The notes: generated by a model from the letters alone, not told the origin. Positions 10,658 to 21,480 are shown, numbered from the stretch's first letter. The stretch is DNA of 64,000 bases from Klebsiella oxytoca NBRC 105695 (GCF_001598695.1 NZ_BCZK01000004.1:124001-188000), one strand, 5' to 3'. Translations and numbers: made by a program.

Positions 10658-11209
10658 ATGAAAAAGAAAACAACGCTAAGCGAGGAGGATCAGGCATTGT
10701 TCCGGCAGCTAATGACCGGCACTCGTCAGATTAAGCAGGACACCATTGTTCACCGTCCGCAGCGCAAAAAAATCGCTGAAGTACCGCCCAAGCGGCTGCT
10801 CCAGGAGCAGGCCGATAACAGCCACTACTTTTCTGATGAGTTTCAGCCGTTGCTGAATACCGAAGGATCGGTGAAGTATGTGCGTGCGGACGTCAGCCAC
10901 TTTGAGCTGAAAAAACTGCGTCGGGGTGATTATTCGCCGGAGCTGTTTCTCGATCTGCACGGTTTGACCCAGCAGCAGGCCAAGCAGGAGCTGGGGGCGT
11001 TGATTGCCGCCTGCCGTCGCGAGCACGTATTTTGCGCCTGCGTAATGCACGGGCATGGGAAGCATATTCTCAAACAGCAAACGCCGCTATGGCTGGCTCA
11101 GCACCCGCATATCATGGCGTTTCATCAGGCACCAAAAGAGTACGGCGGTGACGCCGCACTGCTGGTACTGATTGAAGTTGAAGAGTGGCAACCGCCGGAG
11201 CTTCCGTAA
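10658..11209 (+). CDS. smrB: SmrB, ribosome rescue endonuclease
   Basis: SmrB is an SMR-domain endonuclease that cuts mRNA between collided ribosomes and so feeds trans-translation rescue. The 183-residue protein has a basic, helical N-terminus that would contact the leading ribosome, and a C-terminal SMR domain with the [11 protein letters not shown] motif near residue 98 and the [14 protein letters not shown] motif near residue 130. It is divergent from prmB and ends 20 bp before the convergent sixA. Confidence 0.95.
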   Translation: MKKKTTLSEEDQALFRQLMTGTRQIKQDTIVHRPQRKKIAEVPPKRLLQEQADNSHYFSDEFQPLLNTEGSVKYVRADVSHFELKKLRRGDYSPELFLDLHGLTQQQAKQELGALIAACRREHVFCACVMHGHGKHILKQQTPLWLAQHPHIMAFHQAPKEYGGDAALLVLIEVEEWQPPELP

Positions 11210-11229
11210 AACGTCGGCTCCGGAGGAAA

Positions 11230-11715
11230 TCAGATAGCTTTCGCCATCTTCAAATTGCAGGGGCTCATTTGCCAGTTGAACTCGCCTTTGCCGCTGGCAT
11301 CAAGCGTAACGCAGGCAATCGCCGAAGTGGTGAACATCGGGGGAGTTTCCCCCGGGCACAGCTCTGAGACGAGGTACCCCACCAGAGGGAGGTGGGACAC
11401 GACCAGCGCCGTCGCCACACCTTCATTCGCCAGCGCCTGGAGATAAGCGCTGACCATGCCAACATCGCCGCACGGCGTGAGTTCCGGCATCACGTCGACA
11501 TCTTTTGGCAGATTCATGCACTCCCCAACGATTTCCAGCGTCTGTTCTGCACGCAGGTAGGGACTGACAAGAACTCGCTCAATATCCACTTTTTGACCTT
11601 TCAGCCAGGTTGCCATCTGACGAGACTCATCGCAACCGCAGACGGTTAATGGACGAACCGAGTCACTGGCTGCATCGAGGGCAGCGTCGCCGTGACGCAT
11701 GATAAAAACTTGCAT
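11230..11715 (-). CDS. sixA: SixA, phosphohistidine phosphatase
   Basis: SixA removes phosphate from phosphohistidine, with targets reported on the ArcB Hpt domain and on the nitrogen-related phosphotransferase protein NPr. The 161-residue protein carries the RHG catalytic motif at the N-terminus (MRHGDAALDA, His8) and the second histidine in VVSHLPLVG near residue 107. Its position downstream of fadJ is conserved with E. coli. The 209-bp gap to fadJ holds no recognisable gene. Confidence 0.93.
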   Translation of the reverse strand: MQVFIMRHGDAALDAASDSVRPLTVCGCDESRQMATWLKGQKVDIERVLVSPYLRAEQTLEIVGECMNLPKDVDVMPELTPCGDVGMVSAYLQALANEGVATALVVSHLPLVGYLVSELCPGETPPMFTTSAIACVTLDASGKGEFNWQMSPCNLKMAKAI

Positions 11716-11924
11716 ATTGCACCGCTTTTGTTAACCAGAAGCACCGCGGTCTTACCCACGTAGACGATACGCAGGTGACCCGGTGGCCGGGCATTGTGCC
11801 TGATCCATTCAACGAATGAAACGCTGTTTTTTACCTCAATGGCGTAAGTATAGTCAACTATCGCTTACAAAATCGCCAAAGCACTGCGCCATTCACAAAC
11901 GGATTTACCTTCTTTGACCACAAC

Positions 11925-14072
11925 TTAGGTCGTACGTTCATCAGCGGGCCAAAAGGTCGCCCCCTGCTCGGCCATGTGTAACAAAGTGTCACATGGTGTA
12001 AAACGCGGGCCGTATTGTGCGGCCAGACGCTGCAAAATCGCTGCGACTTCCCCCGCACCCAATCTATCCATATAGCGGAACGGGCCGCCAAGGAACGGCG
12101 GAAAGCCAATGCCAAACACGGCGCCGATATCGCCATCGCGAGCGTTGCGAATAACCTGCTCATCGAAGCAGCGCGCCGCTTCATTGAGCATCATCATGAC
12201 GCAGCGTTCCGCCACCTGCTGCGCGGACAAGCGCGCCTGTGGAGAAGCGATACCCAGCAGGTTGTAAATCGCCGGGTCGGGCCGTTTTTTGCTTTTACGC
12301 CCTTTTACCGCATAAAGATAGAAACCCCGGTTATTTTTTCTCCCTTTGCGATCGTCATTCAGAATTGCGCTAATGATGTTTGCAGGCGGGCTAAAACGCT
12401 CTCCCCATGCCGCCTCCAGAACGGGAATAATTTTAGTGCCGGTCTCGATCCCCACTTCATCAAGAAGCTGAATTGGCCCTACCGGAAAGCCAAATTGAAC
12501 CAACGACTTATCAATGTGATCGATCGGCTCCCCTTCTATTAACAGGCGCATGGCTTCATTAATATAGGGCGCGAGAATTCGGTTAACATAAAATCCGGCT
12601 TTATCCGCGACGACAATCGGCGTTTTCCCCTGCAGCTTCGCCAGCTTTACCACCGTGGCAATAGTCTGCCGATCGGTACCACGATGTGGAATCACTTCGA
12701 CCAGCGGCATTTTTTCTACCGGGCTGAAAAAGTGCAGGCCGATAACCCGATGCGGTCTGCTCGCTTGCGCCGCGATCTCTGCGATCGGTAAAGACGACGT
12801 ATTAGAGGCAAAGATCGTCTCCGGGTGGCAGTGTTGTTCCACTTCGCTGACCATTTTCTGCTTGAGCGTCAGATCTTCAAATACCGCTTCGATCACCACA
12901 TCGCGATGGGCAAAGCCCTGGTAATCCAGCGAACCGGTAATCAACCCCATCTGGCGATCGCGCTCGCTGGCGCGCAGATAGCGGCGGCGCACCTGTTTAT
13001 CGAGCAGATCCCAACTGTATTTCAATGCATGATTTATCCCGCGCGGCTGAATGTCCTTAATGCGGACCGGCAATTCTCCTTTGCATGCGGTGACGTAGGC
13101 GATGCCGCCCCCCATCAGTCCTCCGCCAAGAATGCCCACACTACGCAGCGCGACGGGCTGCGCATCCGCACCGCGATCCTTTTTTAGATCGGTGCTGGCG
13201 AAAAAAATCGATCGTAGCGCCTGCGATTGCGGCGTCATCGCCAGCTCGCCAAAAGCGCGGGCTTCTTCTGCGTATCCGCTGCTGCAGCCCTGCGCCAGTC
13301 CGGTCTCAATCACCTGCAGAATGCGCTCAGTTGCCGGGTAGTTGCCCTGGGTTTTGTGATGCGTCTTTTTCGCTACCAGACGAAACAGCAGGCTGCGGGC
13401 GAGAGGTCCTGCGAGAATACGTTCGCGCGCCGGGACGGTACGGCTTGCCGGACGACCTTTAAGAGCCCGTTCAACTGCGGTTTGTAGCAGGATGGTCTGT
13501 GGCACCACTTCATCGACCAGTCCCGCCTTCAGAGCCTGGCGCGGGCGAAGCTGTTTGCCGGTCAGGATCATCTCCAGCGCGCTGCTGACGCCAATTAATC
13601 GCGGTAAACGCTGGGTGCCGCCAGAACCTGGCAGCAGGCCCAACTGAACTTCCGGCAGGCCAAGCCGGGTTTTATTATCATCGCTGCATACCCGCCCGTG
13701 GCAGGCCAGCGCCAGTTCCAGGCCTCCGCCCAGGCATGCGCCGTGAATTGCGGCGATCACTGGAATGGGGAGCCCGTGGATCTCGGCCATGATTTGCTGC
13801 CCCTGACGGGCCAGCGCCTCCGCTTCCTGAGCGGAATGACAGCGGGCAATCATGTTGATATCGGCCCCGGCGATAAAGTTATCCGCTTTTGCGGAAATAA
13901 ATACCGCGCCGCGCAGTTCTTTATTGTCGCGGAGCTGACGGATAATTCCCCGCACCTCGCTGGCGAACTCAGCTTTCAGGGTGTTCATTTTTTCACCTGG
14001 CGCGTCAATGGTGATGACAGCGATATTGTCCGGGCGAACCTCAAGCGTAAATGCCGACACGGTTTCCATCAT
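11925..14072 (-). CDS. fadJ: FadJ, anaerobic fatty acid oxidation complex alpha subunit
   Basis: FadJ is the large subunit of the FadIJ complex and carries enoyl-CoA hydratase and 3-hydroxyacyl-CoA dehydrogenase activities for beta-oxidation, mainly under anaerobic conditions. The 715-residue protein has an N-terminal crotonase domain (oxyanion-hole motif [18 protein letters not shown] near residue 108 and [21 protein letters not shown]) and an NAD-binding domain starting at [13 protein letters not shown] near residue 310, with the [13 protein letters not shown] motif near residue 447. Its start overlaps the fadI stop by four bases (ATGA), so the two are translationally coupled. A second Met directly follows the first. 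Confidence 0.95.
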   Translation of the reverse strand: MMETVSAFTLEVRPDNIAVITIDAPGEKMNTLKAEFASEVRGIIRQLRDNKELRGAVFISAKADNFIAGADINMIARCHSAQEAEALARQGQQIMAEIHGLPIPVIAAIHGACLGGGLELALACHGRVCSDDNKTRLGLPEVQLGLLPGSGGTQRLPRLIGVSSALEMILTGKQLRPRQALKAGLVDEVVPQTILLQTAVERALKGRPASRTVPARERILAGPLARSLLFRLVAKKTHHKTQGNYPATERILQVIETGLAQGCSSGYAEEARAFGELAMTPQSQALRSIFFASTDLKKDRGADAQPVALRSVGILGGGLMGGGIAYVTACKGELPVRIKDIQPRGINHALKYSWDLLDKQVRRRYLRASERDRQMGLITGSLDYQGFAHRDVVIEAVFEDLTLKQKMVSEVEQHCHPETIFASNTSSLPIAEIAAQASRPHRVIGLHFFSPVEKMPLVEVIPHRGTDRQTIATVVKLAKLQGKTPIVVADKAGFYVNRILAPYINEAMRLLIEGEPIDHIDKSLVQFGFPVGPIQLLDEVGIETGTKIIPVLEAAWGERFSPPANIISAILNDDRKGRKNNRGFYLYAVKGRKSKKRPDPAIYNLLGIASPQARLSAQQVAERCVMMMLNEAARCFDEQVIRNARDGDIGAVFGIGFPPFLGGPFRYMDRLGAGEVAAILQRLAAQYGPRFTPCDTLLHMAEQGATFWPADERTT

Positions 14073-15379
14073 TCGGCCTCCAGAACCATAGCTGAACCCA
14101 ACCCACCCGCCGCGCAGGCGGTAACCAGCCCAAATCCTCCGCCGCGACGCTGCAGTTCATGCAGCGTTTGGGTAATCATTCGCGCGCCGGTGGCGGCAAA
14201 GGGATGGCCGTAGGCAATCGAACCGCCAAGCACGTTGAATTTGCTCTCATCGACTTCGCCGATAGCCTGAGAGCGGCCAAGCACCTCACGGGCAAATCGA
14301 TCGCTGGCCATGCATTGCAAATTCGCCAGCGTTTGCGCAGCAAAGGCTTCATGCATATCAATCAGGGTTAAATCGGCCAGCGTCAGCCCGGCTCTTTCCA
14401 GCGCCAGCGGCGTCGACCACGCCGGACCCAGCAGCATATCCTGGCGAACATCAATCGCGGTAAAAGCGTAGCTGCGCAGGTAGCCCAGCGGTATTAACCC
14501 AAGCGCTTTAGCCCGGGATTCGGTCATCAGGATCACCGCCGCCGCCCCATCGGTTAACGGCGTACTGTTAGCGGCGGTCACGCTACCGTGTTTGCGATCG
14601 AAGGCCGGACGTAACTTTTGGTAATCTGCCAGCGTTGAATTCTTACGGATGTTGTTATCCTGTTCCAGAGGTTCACGGAACGGCGGCGTGTAGGCAGTCA
14701 TGACTTCTGCCGTTAATTTCCCTTCCTCCCAGGCCCTCGCCGCAAGCTGGTGCGAACGAAGCGCCAGCGCATCCTGCCGCTCACGCGTGATACCCCACGT
14801 TTTCGCCATCTGCTCAGCGGTATCGCCCATCCGCAGACCGGTGGAATATTCGGCAACAGCTGGTGGCACAGGGAGAAGATCGCGGAAACGCAGCCGGGAA
14901 AAGAGCTTCAGGCGCTGTCCCAAAGTGCGGGCTTTGTTGGCATCAACAAGCGTTCTGGCAAGTTTTTTGCTCACGCCAATGGGCAATACGGAAGAGGAGT
15001 CGGCCCCGCCGGCGATGCCTGCATGAATGGTTCCCGCCATCAGGCTCTCCGCGACGTTGGCCACCGCCTGAAAGCTGGTCGCACAGGCGCGACTGACGCT
15101 ATAGGCATCAGTATGTACGCTCATACCGGTACCCAGCACAATTTCCCGCGCGATGTTCGGTGCTTCCGGCATCTGTACCACCTGACCAAATACCAGCAGG
15201 TCTATTATATCCGCGGGGATATTGCTGCGAGCCAGCATTTCGCCGACCACCAGCTTACCTAAATCAACGGCTGGAACGCCGTGGAAAGCCGTCGCCTGCC
15301 GGGCAAACGGCGTACGTAAACCGCTGACGATGGCGATACGATCGCCCTGACGGGTGACTAGCGGTAATGCCTGACTCAT
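14069..15379 (-). CDS. fadI: FadI, 3-ketoacyl-CoA thiolase
   Basis: FadI is the thiolase subunit that cleaves 3-ketoacyl-CoA in the FadIJ beta-oxidation complex. The 436-residue protein shows the thiolase nucleophile in [15 protein letters not shown] near residue 98, the histidine motif in [16 protein letters not shown] near residue 390 and the second cysteine in [17 protein letters not shown] at the C-terminus. It is the first gene of the fadIJ operon, and a strong FadR operator lies 28 bp upstream of its start codon, so it should be repressed in the absence of long-chain fatty acids. Confidence 0.95.
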   Translation of the reverse strand: MSQALPLVTRQGDRIAIVSGLRTPFARQATAFHGVPAVDLGKLVVGEMLARSNIPADIIDLLVFGQVVQMPEAPNIAREIVLGTGMSVHTDAYSVSRACATSFQAVANVAESLMAGTIHAGIAGGADSSSVLPIGVSKKLARTLVDANKARTLGQRLKLFSRLRFRDLLPVPPAVAEYSTGLRMGDTAEQMAKTWGITRERQDALALRSHQLAARAWEEGKLTAEVMTAYTPPFREPLEQDNNIRKNSTLADYQKLRPAFDRKHGSVTAANSTPLTDGAAAVILMTESRAKALGLIPLGYLRSYAFTAIDVRQDMLLGPAWSTPLALERAGLTLADLTLIDMHEAFAAQTLANLQCMASDRFAREVLGRSQAIGEVDESKFNVLGGSIAYGHPFAATGARMITQTLHELQRRGGGFGLVTACAAGGLGSAMVLEAE

Positions 15380-15406
15380 AACGCTCCCCTGTTAACCGAT
15401 AAAACA

Positions 15407-15423
15407 AAGTGGTCTGACCTGAT
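15407..15423. promoter_or_regulatory. FadR operator of fadIJ
   Basis: AAGTGGTCTGACCTGAT matches the FadR consensus AACTGGTCNGACCAGTT at 13 of 16 defined positions and contains the full TGGTCNGACC core. Its place between the promoter region and the fadI start fits repression that long-chain acyl-CoA releases. Confidence 0.8.
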
Positions 15424-15538
15424 AACAGTTTTAACTAATATTTTACATTAAGCCAATCGGGGAACAGAAAAAGTGCGAGCCAAAACACATTGATTAGAAA
15501 AGATAACGCCCCTGCGAGGAGGAGCGTTTGGGAAGGGA

Positions 15539-15823
15539 TTAACGCAGGCCGAGCTGGAAAATCAGGGTTTCAGCTTCGCAGCTAAACACGAAATCGATAT
15601 CCAGCTTCACGCCGCCATCAACATCAGTAAAGGTCGGGGTGATTTTGCACGGCTCCGATTCAACATTACGCGCTCTTTCACTCAATGCGGCAAGCATTTC
15701 TTCCGCTTCGGCGCGGTTCGCAAACACGCGGCTATAAGATGCGGTGCAATCGGTGTTGTCCATGATGGTACCAACATCCATACAGCAGCAAACCGGGGTT
15801 TCATCAGCACTGCATTTACTCAT
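15539..15823 (-). CDS. yfcZ: YfcZ/YiiS family protein
   Basis: This 94-residue cytoplasmic protein begins MSKCSADETPVCCCMDVGT and is almost identical to YfcZ over its whole length. The start at 15823 is chosen because it gives this N-terminus; the frame also opens eight residues earlier. The N-terminal cluster of four cysteines (Cys4, 12, 13, 14) is a family trait and may bind metal or be redox active, but the function is unknown. It is a single gene between fadI and the divergent fadL. Confidence 0.9.
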   Translation of the reverse strand: MSKCSADETPVCCCMDVGTIMDNTDCTASYSRVFANRAEAEEMLAALSERARNVESEPCKITPTFTDVDGGVKLDIDFVFSCEAETLIFQLGLR

Positions 15824-16068
15824 CGTAGATTTCCTCTGTATATGCACTCAAGGTGCCAGACAAATAATGTGCTTATTTTACGCCCGGGGCATGCCTGCCT
15901 CCAGTCGTTAATGGCGACAAAGGAGATAAGTGACCGAAATCACACTTAAAAATGATCCAAAACAAAAAGTGCCTACTTTGGATTGCGGGTACCCCGGCAA
16001 ATTTGCCAACTGGATCGCGTTTCTTAGATCACAATTGAAAAAACTTATAAACAAACTTGCAACATATC

Positions 16069-16109
16069 ATCTGGTCAGACCTATACTCAGCGCACTGGTC
16101 TGATTTCTC
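16069..16109. promoter_or_regulatory. Tandem FadR operators upstream of fadL
   Basis: Two FadR-like sites lie in the 371-bp yfcZ-fadL gap: ATCTGGTCAGACCTATA (16069-16085) and CACTGGTCTGATTTCTC (16093-16109). The pair and its spacing match the two FadR sites known in the E. coli fadL leader. The rest of the gap is AT-rich and presumably holds the fadL promoter; no other gene is seen in it. Confidence 0.78.
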
Positions 16110-16194
16110 TGTCGTAAAGCAGACCCTACACTTCGCGCTCCTGTTACAGCATGTAACATTGTTTAAATAAAAATAACTCTATGAGGTTATGGGC

Positions 16195-17559
16195 ATGAGC
16201 CAGAAAACCCGCCTTACCCAATCTGCCCTTGCAGTGGCTGTAGCACTTGTTTCAAGCCAGGCCTGGTCGGCAGGCTTTCAGTTAAACGAATTCTCTTCAT
16301 CGGGCCTTGGTCGCGCCTATTCAGGTGAAGGAGCTATTGCTGACGATGCTGGAAACGTCAGCCGTAACCCGGCATTGATTATGATGTTCGACCGTCCGAC
16401 TTTCTCGGGCGGCGCTATTTTTGTCGATCCTGATGTCAACGTCACCGGCAGTTCAGTTATCGGTAATGACGCCAGCCAGGACAATATCGCGCCAACCGCA
16501 TGGGTACCCAATCTGCACTTTGTGGCGCCGATTAACGACCAGTTTGGCTGGGGGGCTTCTCTGACGTCTAACTATGGTTTAGCCACCGAGTTCAACAATG
16601 ATTTTGCCGCGGGCTCAATGGGCGGTACAACCGACCTCGAAACCCTCAACCTCAATCTGAGCGGCGCCTATCGTCTCAACGATCACTGGAGCTTTGGTTT
16701 AGGCTTTGACGCCGTCTATGCCAGAGCTAAACTAGAGCGCTACGCGGGCGATTTACCGGATATTATCGGCGCGCAGCTACCGGGAATGGTGAAAGCCGGC
16801 AAACTCTCTCCGGCCCAAGCCGCGGCAATTGGTCAACAGGCTGGCGGTATCAGCCGCGATACGCAAATCGCTCGTCTGAAGGGTGATGAGTGGGGCTTCG
16901 GCTGGAATGCGGGCATTTTATATGAAGTCGATAAAAACAACCGCTACGGCTTAACCTACCGCTCTGAGGTCAAAGTTGATTTTGACGGAGATTATAAGAG
17001 CAGTCTGCCGTCATCCCTCAACCCTATTAACTCTGCCCTCGGTCTGGGACTGCCTTACGGCACAGGTGGTTCGACAATCGGCGGTTCTCTGACGTTGAAT
17101 CTGCCCGAAATGTGGGAAATCTCAGGTTATAACCGCGTAGCGCCAAAATGGGCCGTTCACTACAGCCTGGCTTATACCAGCTGGAGCCAGTTCCAGGAGC
17201 TGAAAGCCACCAAAACCAGCGGCGGCGAAACGCTGTTCTATAAAGATGAAGGTTTTAAAGATTCCTATCGTATCGCTCTGGGTACCACCTATTACCATGA
17301 CGATAACTGGACCTTCCGTACCGGTATCGCCTTTGATGATAGCCCGGTTCCGGCTTCCAATCGTTCCATCTCTATCCCGGATCAGGATCGCCTGTGGCTC
17401 AGCGCCGGTACGACTTACGCCTTTAATAAAGATGCTTCCGTCGACGTCGGTGTGTCCTATATGCACGGTCAGCACGTCGAATTTACAGAAGGGCCGTATA
17501 CCTTTAAATCAGAAGGTAAAGCCTGGCTGTACGGCGCGAACTTTAACTACCGTTTCTAA
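16195..17559 (+). CDS. fadL: FadL, long-chain fatty acid outer membrane transporter
   Basis: FadL is a 14-stranded outer-membrane barrel that takes up long-chain fatty acids by lateral diffusion from a hydrophobic groove through the barrel wall. The mature protein starts with the plug sequence [20 protein letters not shown], after a signal peptide of about 25 residues, and the C-terminus ends in the aromatic NYRF typical of barrels. The ATG at 16195 (MSQKTRL) is preferred over the one at 16189 because GAGG at 16183-16186 is then about eight bases upstream. At 454 residues it is slightly longer than the E. coli protein, mainly in the variable loops near residues 190-225. It supplies substrate to FadIJ and shares FadR control. 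Confidence 0.95.
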   Translation: MSQKTRLTQSALAVAVALVSSQAWSAGFQLNEFSSSGLGRAYSGEGAIADDAGNVSRNPALIMMFDRPTFSGGAIFVDPDVNVTGSSVIGNDASQDNIAPTAWVPNLHFVAPINDQFGWGASLTSNYGLATEFNNDFAAGSMGGTTDLETLNLNLSGAYRLNDHWSFGLGFDAVYARAKLERYAGDLPDIIGAQLPGMVKAGKLSPAQAAAIGQQAGGISRDTQIARLKGDEWGFGWNAGILYEVDKNNRYGLTYRSEVKVDFDGDYKSSLPSSLNPINSALGLGLPYGTGGSTIGGSLTLNLPEMWEISGYNRVAPKWAVHYSLAYTSWSQFQELKATKTSGGETLFYKDEGFKDSYRIALGTTYYHDDNWTFRTGIAFDDSPVPASNRSISIPDQDRLWLSAGTTYAFNKDASVDVGVSYMHGQHVEFTEGPYTFKSEGKAWLYGANFNYRF

Positions 17560-17573
17560 TCAACAGCAGCAAC

Positions 17574-17605
17574 AAAAAAGGGTGAACATCATGTTCACCC
17601 TTTTT
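17574..17605. terminator. Bidirectional terminator between fadL and mlaA
   Basis: GGGTGAACAT and ATGTTCACCC form a perfect 10-bp stem flanked by an A-run (17574-17579) and a T-run (17601-17605), so it can work for both convergent genes. Confidence 0.88.
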
Positions 17606-17621
17606 ACTTTCAACCCGACGG

Positions 17622-18383
17622 TTACTGTGAATCGATATCTTTGAGATCGCCTTCAATCGCCTGAGCGTTGGGGTTCTCATTCGGAGAAAGTTTACCGCCG
17701 TTGGCGATAAAATCATGACGCTGGAAGTAAGCTTCACGCATCAGGATATACGGATCGGAGGACTGACGGAGCAAGCCATCGGAATCCAGCAGCTGCGCGC
17801 GGGTTTCGACTCCCTCTACCATCCATTTACCAATAGACATCGGCCATGTCAGCCAGGAAAGAACCGGATACAAGTCATCAGCCATATCACCGCCTTCATC
17901 ACGCAGCGTAAAGCTGCCGTAGAAAGGCAACTGCACATAGGGGCCGTATCCCACACCATAGTGACCCAGGGTGCTACCGAAGCGAGCAGGCTCAACGCGT
18001 TGCAGTTTTGGATTCGCCATTCCCGCTACATCAACCAGCCCACCCATCCCGAGGAGTGTGTTCAGGAAGAAACGCGTAAAGTGCACCATACCTTTATAGG
18101 GATCGCCCTTCAGGAAGGAGTTCACCATTACCGCAGGTTCTTCAAGGTTGCTGGTAAAATTGCTCAGACCATTACGCGCCGGCTGCGGAACATAATCTCG
18201 CCACGCTACGGCAACAGGCCGAAGAACATAAGGATCGACAACATTGTAGTTGAAGTTGAACATGGTTCGGTTAAAACCTTCAAGCGGATCTGAACGCCCC
18301 TGCGGTAGATCGCCAGAACCAGAACTGGCGCACCCCACCAGCAATGTGGCGCCAAGCGCAAGCGCCGACAGGCGAAAATTCAT
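17622..18383 (-). CDS. mlaA: MlaA (VacJ), phospholipid-binding outer membrane lipoprotein
   Basis: MlaA forms a ring in the inner leaflet of the outer membrane and removes mislocalised phospholipids from the outer leaflet, handing them to MlaC of the Mla retrograde pathway. The 253-residue precursor has a lipoprotein signal peptide with the lipobox LLVGC (Cys18). The family signatures DPLEGFNRTMFNFN and the MNGGLVD-like stretch LLGMGGLVDVAGMA are present. The Asn and Gln rich tail is normal for the family. The gene is transcribed alone towards the fadL terminator. Confidence 0.95.
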   Translation of the reverse strand: MNFRLSALALGATLLVGCASSGSGDLPQGRSDPLEGFNRTMFNFNYNVVDPYVLRPVAVAWRDYVPQPARNGLSNFTSNLEEPAVMVNSFLKGDPYKGMVHFTRFFLNTLLGMGGLVDVAGMANPKLQRVEPARFGSTLGHYGVGYGPYVQLPFYGSFTLRDEGGDMADDLYPVLSWLTWPMSIGKWMVEGVETRAQLLDSDGLLRQSSDPYILMREAYFQRHDFIANGGKLSPNENPNAQAIEGDLKDIDSQ

Positions 18384-18641
18384 AGGTATCTCCCTGTTAA
18401 TTTTAGCTATCGCTGGGGGTTATCCGAGGACAGCCGCCTCCATTAAGATATCGCCCGTAAGCATGTGCCTGCTTTCAGCATAGCCTTTTTTGGCATCGTT
18501 GTTGATGCCCCCGATTCTATACACATTTTGCAATTTCCGTATTGCTAATCTTGTCATTACAAAGAATTTAGGAGCTTATCCACTCCAAATAACCGAAACC
18601 GCTCTACGATTATAATAAAGACCAGCCGTTGAGGAAAAGTT

Positions 18642-19538
18642 ATGAAGCCGCAAACTCACCATGATAGTGAAGATGTTGAGGTTGAAAGTGAAGAAAAACA
18701 GAATGGTGAAGAAATTGAGGTGGATGAAGAACGCCTGCCTTCACAGGCGATGGCTACGCATGAAGTGATTCGCCAGGAAGGAGAGAAAGAGCTTGAGCGC
18801 GATGCCATGGCGCTCCTCTGGTCAGCGATTGCAGCAGGACTCTCAATGGGGGCTTCGCTGGTTGCCAAAGGCATATTCCATGTCCATCTCAGCGAGCTGC
18901 CCGGCGGTTTTTTGCTGGAAAATCTCGGCTACACCTTTGGCTTTGTTATCGTCATTCTCGCTCGGCAACAGCTGTTCACCGAGAATACCGTCACCGCCGT
19001 CCTGCCGATTATGCATAAACCCACGCTCAGCAATATCGGCCTGCTGTTACGTTTATGGGGTGTTGTACTGGCGGGTAACTTAATTGGAACCGCTATCGCA
19101 GCATGGGCGTTCGATGTCATGCCCGTGTTCGATGAACCGACTCGCGAAGCCTTTCTTAAAATCAGCCTGAAGGTGATGCAAAATCCTCCGCTGGAGATGT
19201 TTGCCAATGCGATTATCTCCGGTTGGCTGGTCGCAACCATGGTGTGGATGTTTCCCGCCGCAGGCTCCGCGAAAATTATCGTCATCATCCTGATGACCTG
19301 GCTTATCGCCCTGGCGGACACTACGCATATTGTGGTGGGCAGCGTCGAGATTTTCTACCTGGTGTTCAACGGCACGCTGCCGTGGCAGGAATTCATCTGG
19401 CCGTTCGCGCTCCCGACCCTTGCCGGAAACATCTGCGGTGGGACCTTTATTTTCGCGTTATTAAGCCATGCTCAGATCCGTAATGATATGAGCCACGAGA
19501 AGAAAGCCCGTGCGGCTGAAGAGAGAAAAAAGCGCTAA
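18642..19538 (+). CDS. yfdC: YfdC, formate/nitrite-transporter-family inner membrane protein
   Basis: This 298-residue protein belongs to the FNT (formate/nitrite transporter) superfamily and corresponds to YfdC next to argW in E. coli. An acidic cytoplasmic N-terminus of about 50 residues is followed by six hydrophobic segments; the AAGLSMGASLVAKGIF stretch near residue 65 and ANAIISGWLVATMVWM near residue 187 are the two FNT pore repeats. The tail is charged and cytoplasmic. The transported substrate is not established. It is slightly shorter at the C-terminus than the E. coli protein. Confidence 0.9.
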   Translation: MKPQTHHDSEDVEVESEEKQNGEEIEVDEERLPSQAMATHEVIRQEGEKELERDAMALLWSAIAAGLSMGASLVAKGIFHVHLSELPGGFLLENLGYTFGFVIVILARQQLFTENTVTAVLPIMHKPTLSNIGLLLRLWGVVLAGNLIGTAIAAWAFDVMPVFDEPTREAFLKISLKVMQNPPLEMFANAIISGWLVATMVWMFPAAGSAKIIVIILMTWLIALADTTHIVVGSVEIFYLVFNGTLPWQEFIWPFALPTLAGNICGGTFIFALLSHAQIRNDMSHEKKARAAEERKKR

Positions 19539-19572
19539 ATGGCTATAGATTAAGCAGTTGGGCCGCGCAAGC

Positions 19573-19601
19573 TTAACGTGCGCCGAAAATAACGCTATAA
19601 T
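19573..19601 (+). promoter_or_regulatory. argW promoter
   Basis: A -10 box TATAAT (19596-19601) is spaced 17 bp from a TTAACG -35 box (19573-19578). The GC-rich stretch CCCGGCGCC between the -10 box and the tRNA is the discriminator type seen in stringently controlled stable RNA genes. Confidence 0.65.
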
Positions 19602-19612
19602 CCCGGCGCCAT

Positions 19613-19687
19613 GTCCCCTTAGTTAAATGGATATAACGAGCCCCTCCTAAGGGCTAGTTGCAGGTTCGATTCCTGCAGGGGACACCA
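19613..19687 (+). tRNA. argW: tRNA-Arg (anticodon CCU), argW
   Basis: This 75-nt gene folds as a complete cloverleaf with an encoded CCA end. The acceptor arm is GTCCCCT with AGGGGAC. The anticodon stem AGCCC/GGGCT closes the loop CTCCTAA with anticodon CCT at 19646-19648. The T arm has GGTTCGATTCC. It decodes AGG. Its 3' half is a known integration site for P4-type elements (CPS-53 in E. coli K-12), and an integrase follows 173 bp downstream, so the left attachment site lies within its 3' end. Confidence 0.97.
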
Positions 19688-19860
19688 TACACACCTCTCC
19701 TGACGCCTACCAAATTCAATAAAACCCTCTTATAATCAGTGATAACCCTCTATTATGGCTATGCGACGTCAACTGATGTCTACCCATTTCAACGTGAATC
19801 AATAAACGCTTGGGGGCCTTAGTGGGGGCTTATCCTGTTCAACGAAAAGCGAGGCCCCCA

Positions 19861-21057
19861 ATGCCACTCAATGCACGTCAGGTAGAGACTGCAAAACCCA
19901 GAGACAAAGCCTATAAGCTCGCTGACGGCGGAGGACTCTATCTCATGGTCAATACTAATGGTTCAAAGTACTGGCGTATGAAGTATCGATTTGCCGGGAA
20001 AGAGAAAAAGCTCTCGTTTGGAACCTACCCGGACATTTCACTCGCAGAAGCTCGCACTAAGCGTGATGAAGCAAGAAAAACGCTAGCGAATGACATAGAT
20101 CCCGGTGAAGTTAAAAAAGCCAAACTGCTTGCCCAAAAGCTCTCAGTGACAAACACTTTTGAAGCAGTAGCACTCGAATGGTACAACGCAAAAGTATCTG
20201 GCTGGTCGAAAAATTATGCTGGTTACGTTAAACGAGCTTTTAATAATAATGTCTTCCCCTATCTAGGCTCCCAGCCAGTCAATGAAATTAAACCGCTGGA
20301 GCTTTTATCTGTATTGCAACGAATGGAAAAGCGGGGTGCACTAGAGCTCGCCAGTAAAGTGCGCCAGCGTTGTAGCGAAGTGTTCCGATATGCCATTGTT
20401 ACTGGCCGCGCCGAGTACAACCCTGCAGCTGATCTCGGTAGCGCTTTGCAGGGTTACGAGAAACAACATTATCCTTTTCTTACCGCAGCAGAGCTGCCCG
20501 AGTTCTTGCACAAGCTTTCACAATACACCGGCAGTTTAATAACGCTTCTGGCGACACGACTGCTAATGCTTACGGGCTTGAGAACAGTCGAGCTACGTAT
20601 GGCTGAATGGAGTGAAATCGACTTTGATAATTCTATTTGGGAAATACCTAAAAGCAGAATGAAGATGAGACGGCCTCACATTGTCCCCCTTTCTACTCAA
20701 TCCCTGACAGCACTTCGGCAACTTGAGCAATTGACCGGATCTTACCACTTTATTTTTGCAGGTCGAAACGATGTTAACAAACCAATGAGTGAAGCCAGCA
20801 TCAATATGGTTCTGAAAAGGATCGGTTACGACAAGAGAGCGACCGGGCATGGTTTTCGTCACACCATGAGTACAATCTTACACGAGGAAGGATTCAATAC
20901 TGCATGGATTGAGACCCAGCTTGCGCATGTCGATAAGAATGCGATTCGCGGGACGTACAACCATGCTCAGTATCTGGAAGGGCGGAGGGAGATGATGCAG
21001 TGGTATGCTGACTATATTGATAACATTAGCAAGAATAAAGTTATCATAGCATTATGA
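19861..21057 (+). CDS. P4-type tyrosine recombinase (integrase)
   Basis: This 398-residue protein is a full-length P4-family site-specific integrase. The start at 19861 gives the family N-terminus MPLNARQVETAKPRDKAYKLADGGGLYL (arm-binding DUF4102-type domain). The catalytic residues of the tyrosine recombinase domain are all present: Arg241 (TGLRTVEL), His330 and Arg333 (HGFRH), His356 (LAHVD) and the nucleophile Tyr366 (GTYNHAQY). It lies directly downstream of argW and points away from it, as in CPS-53-like islands. It appears intact, so excision of the element may still be possible if the far att site survives. Confidence 0.93.
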   Translation: MPLNARQVETAKPRDKAYKLADGGGLYLMVNTNGSKYWRMKYRFAGKEKKLSFGTYPDISLAEARTKRDEARKTLANDIDPGEVKKAKLLAQKLSVTNTFEAVALEWYNAKVSGWSKNYAGYVKRAFNNNVFPYLGSQPVNEIKPLELLSVLQRMEKRGALELASKVRQRCSEVFRYAIVTGRAEYNPAADLGSALQGYEKQHYPFLTAAELPEFLHKLSQYTGSLITLLATRLLMLTGLRTVELRMAEWSEIDFDNSIWEIPKSRMKMRRPHIVPLSTQSLTALRQLEQLTGSYHFIFAGRNDVNKPMSEASINMVLKRIGYDKRATGHGFRHTMSTILHEEGFNTAWIETQLAHVDKNAIRGTYNHAQYLEGRREMMQWYADYIDNISKNKVIIAL

Positions 21058-21106
21058 TACTAGCTCCGAATTTAACCGTCTTTTAGTAGATAGCGTGAAA
21101 ACTCAA

Positions 21107-21152
21107 GCAGAGCTCCTCCGTTTTGGAGGAGCTCTGCACCAGAAATTTTTTT
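21107..21152 (+). terminator. Rho-independent terminator after the integrase
   Basis: A perfect 13-bp stem (GCAGAGCTCCTCC / GGAGGAGCTCTGC) with loop GTTTT is followed eight bases later by a run of seven T (21146-21152). Confidence 0.7.
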
Positions 21153-21480
21153 GCTGATTTGCATTTCCGCTTACTTCAGAAACGATACATTTGGGTCTGG
21201 CGGTCTACTTAGTGCCAGGAGCGGACATTGCTGACTTCACAATGTGTTAATCAACGGGGAGCAGGTCACCGCGTAAAACAGCGCAATGCCCTGAATGTCT
21301 CAAACGCAGCCACTCTGTTCATAGTTGTCGTCGACGACGGATACAGCATCTTCCATGCTCAGGTCAGACACTCTGGTTCATCTTTGCTGTCCGGCACAGA
21401 AGATTAGCCTCTGCCGTAGTATATTTTCGCGATAATCCTTAGCTGTTGACGCTAATACCATCAAAGGAAAATCATAAATC
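21153..21480. other. Intergenic stretch without a recognisable gene
   Basis: About 330 bases between the integrase terminator and the kinase pseudogene hold no convincing open frame. The stretch probably carries old island debris and the promoter of the next gene; nothing specific can be assigned. Confidence 0.4.
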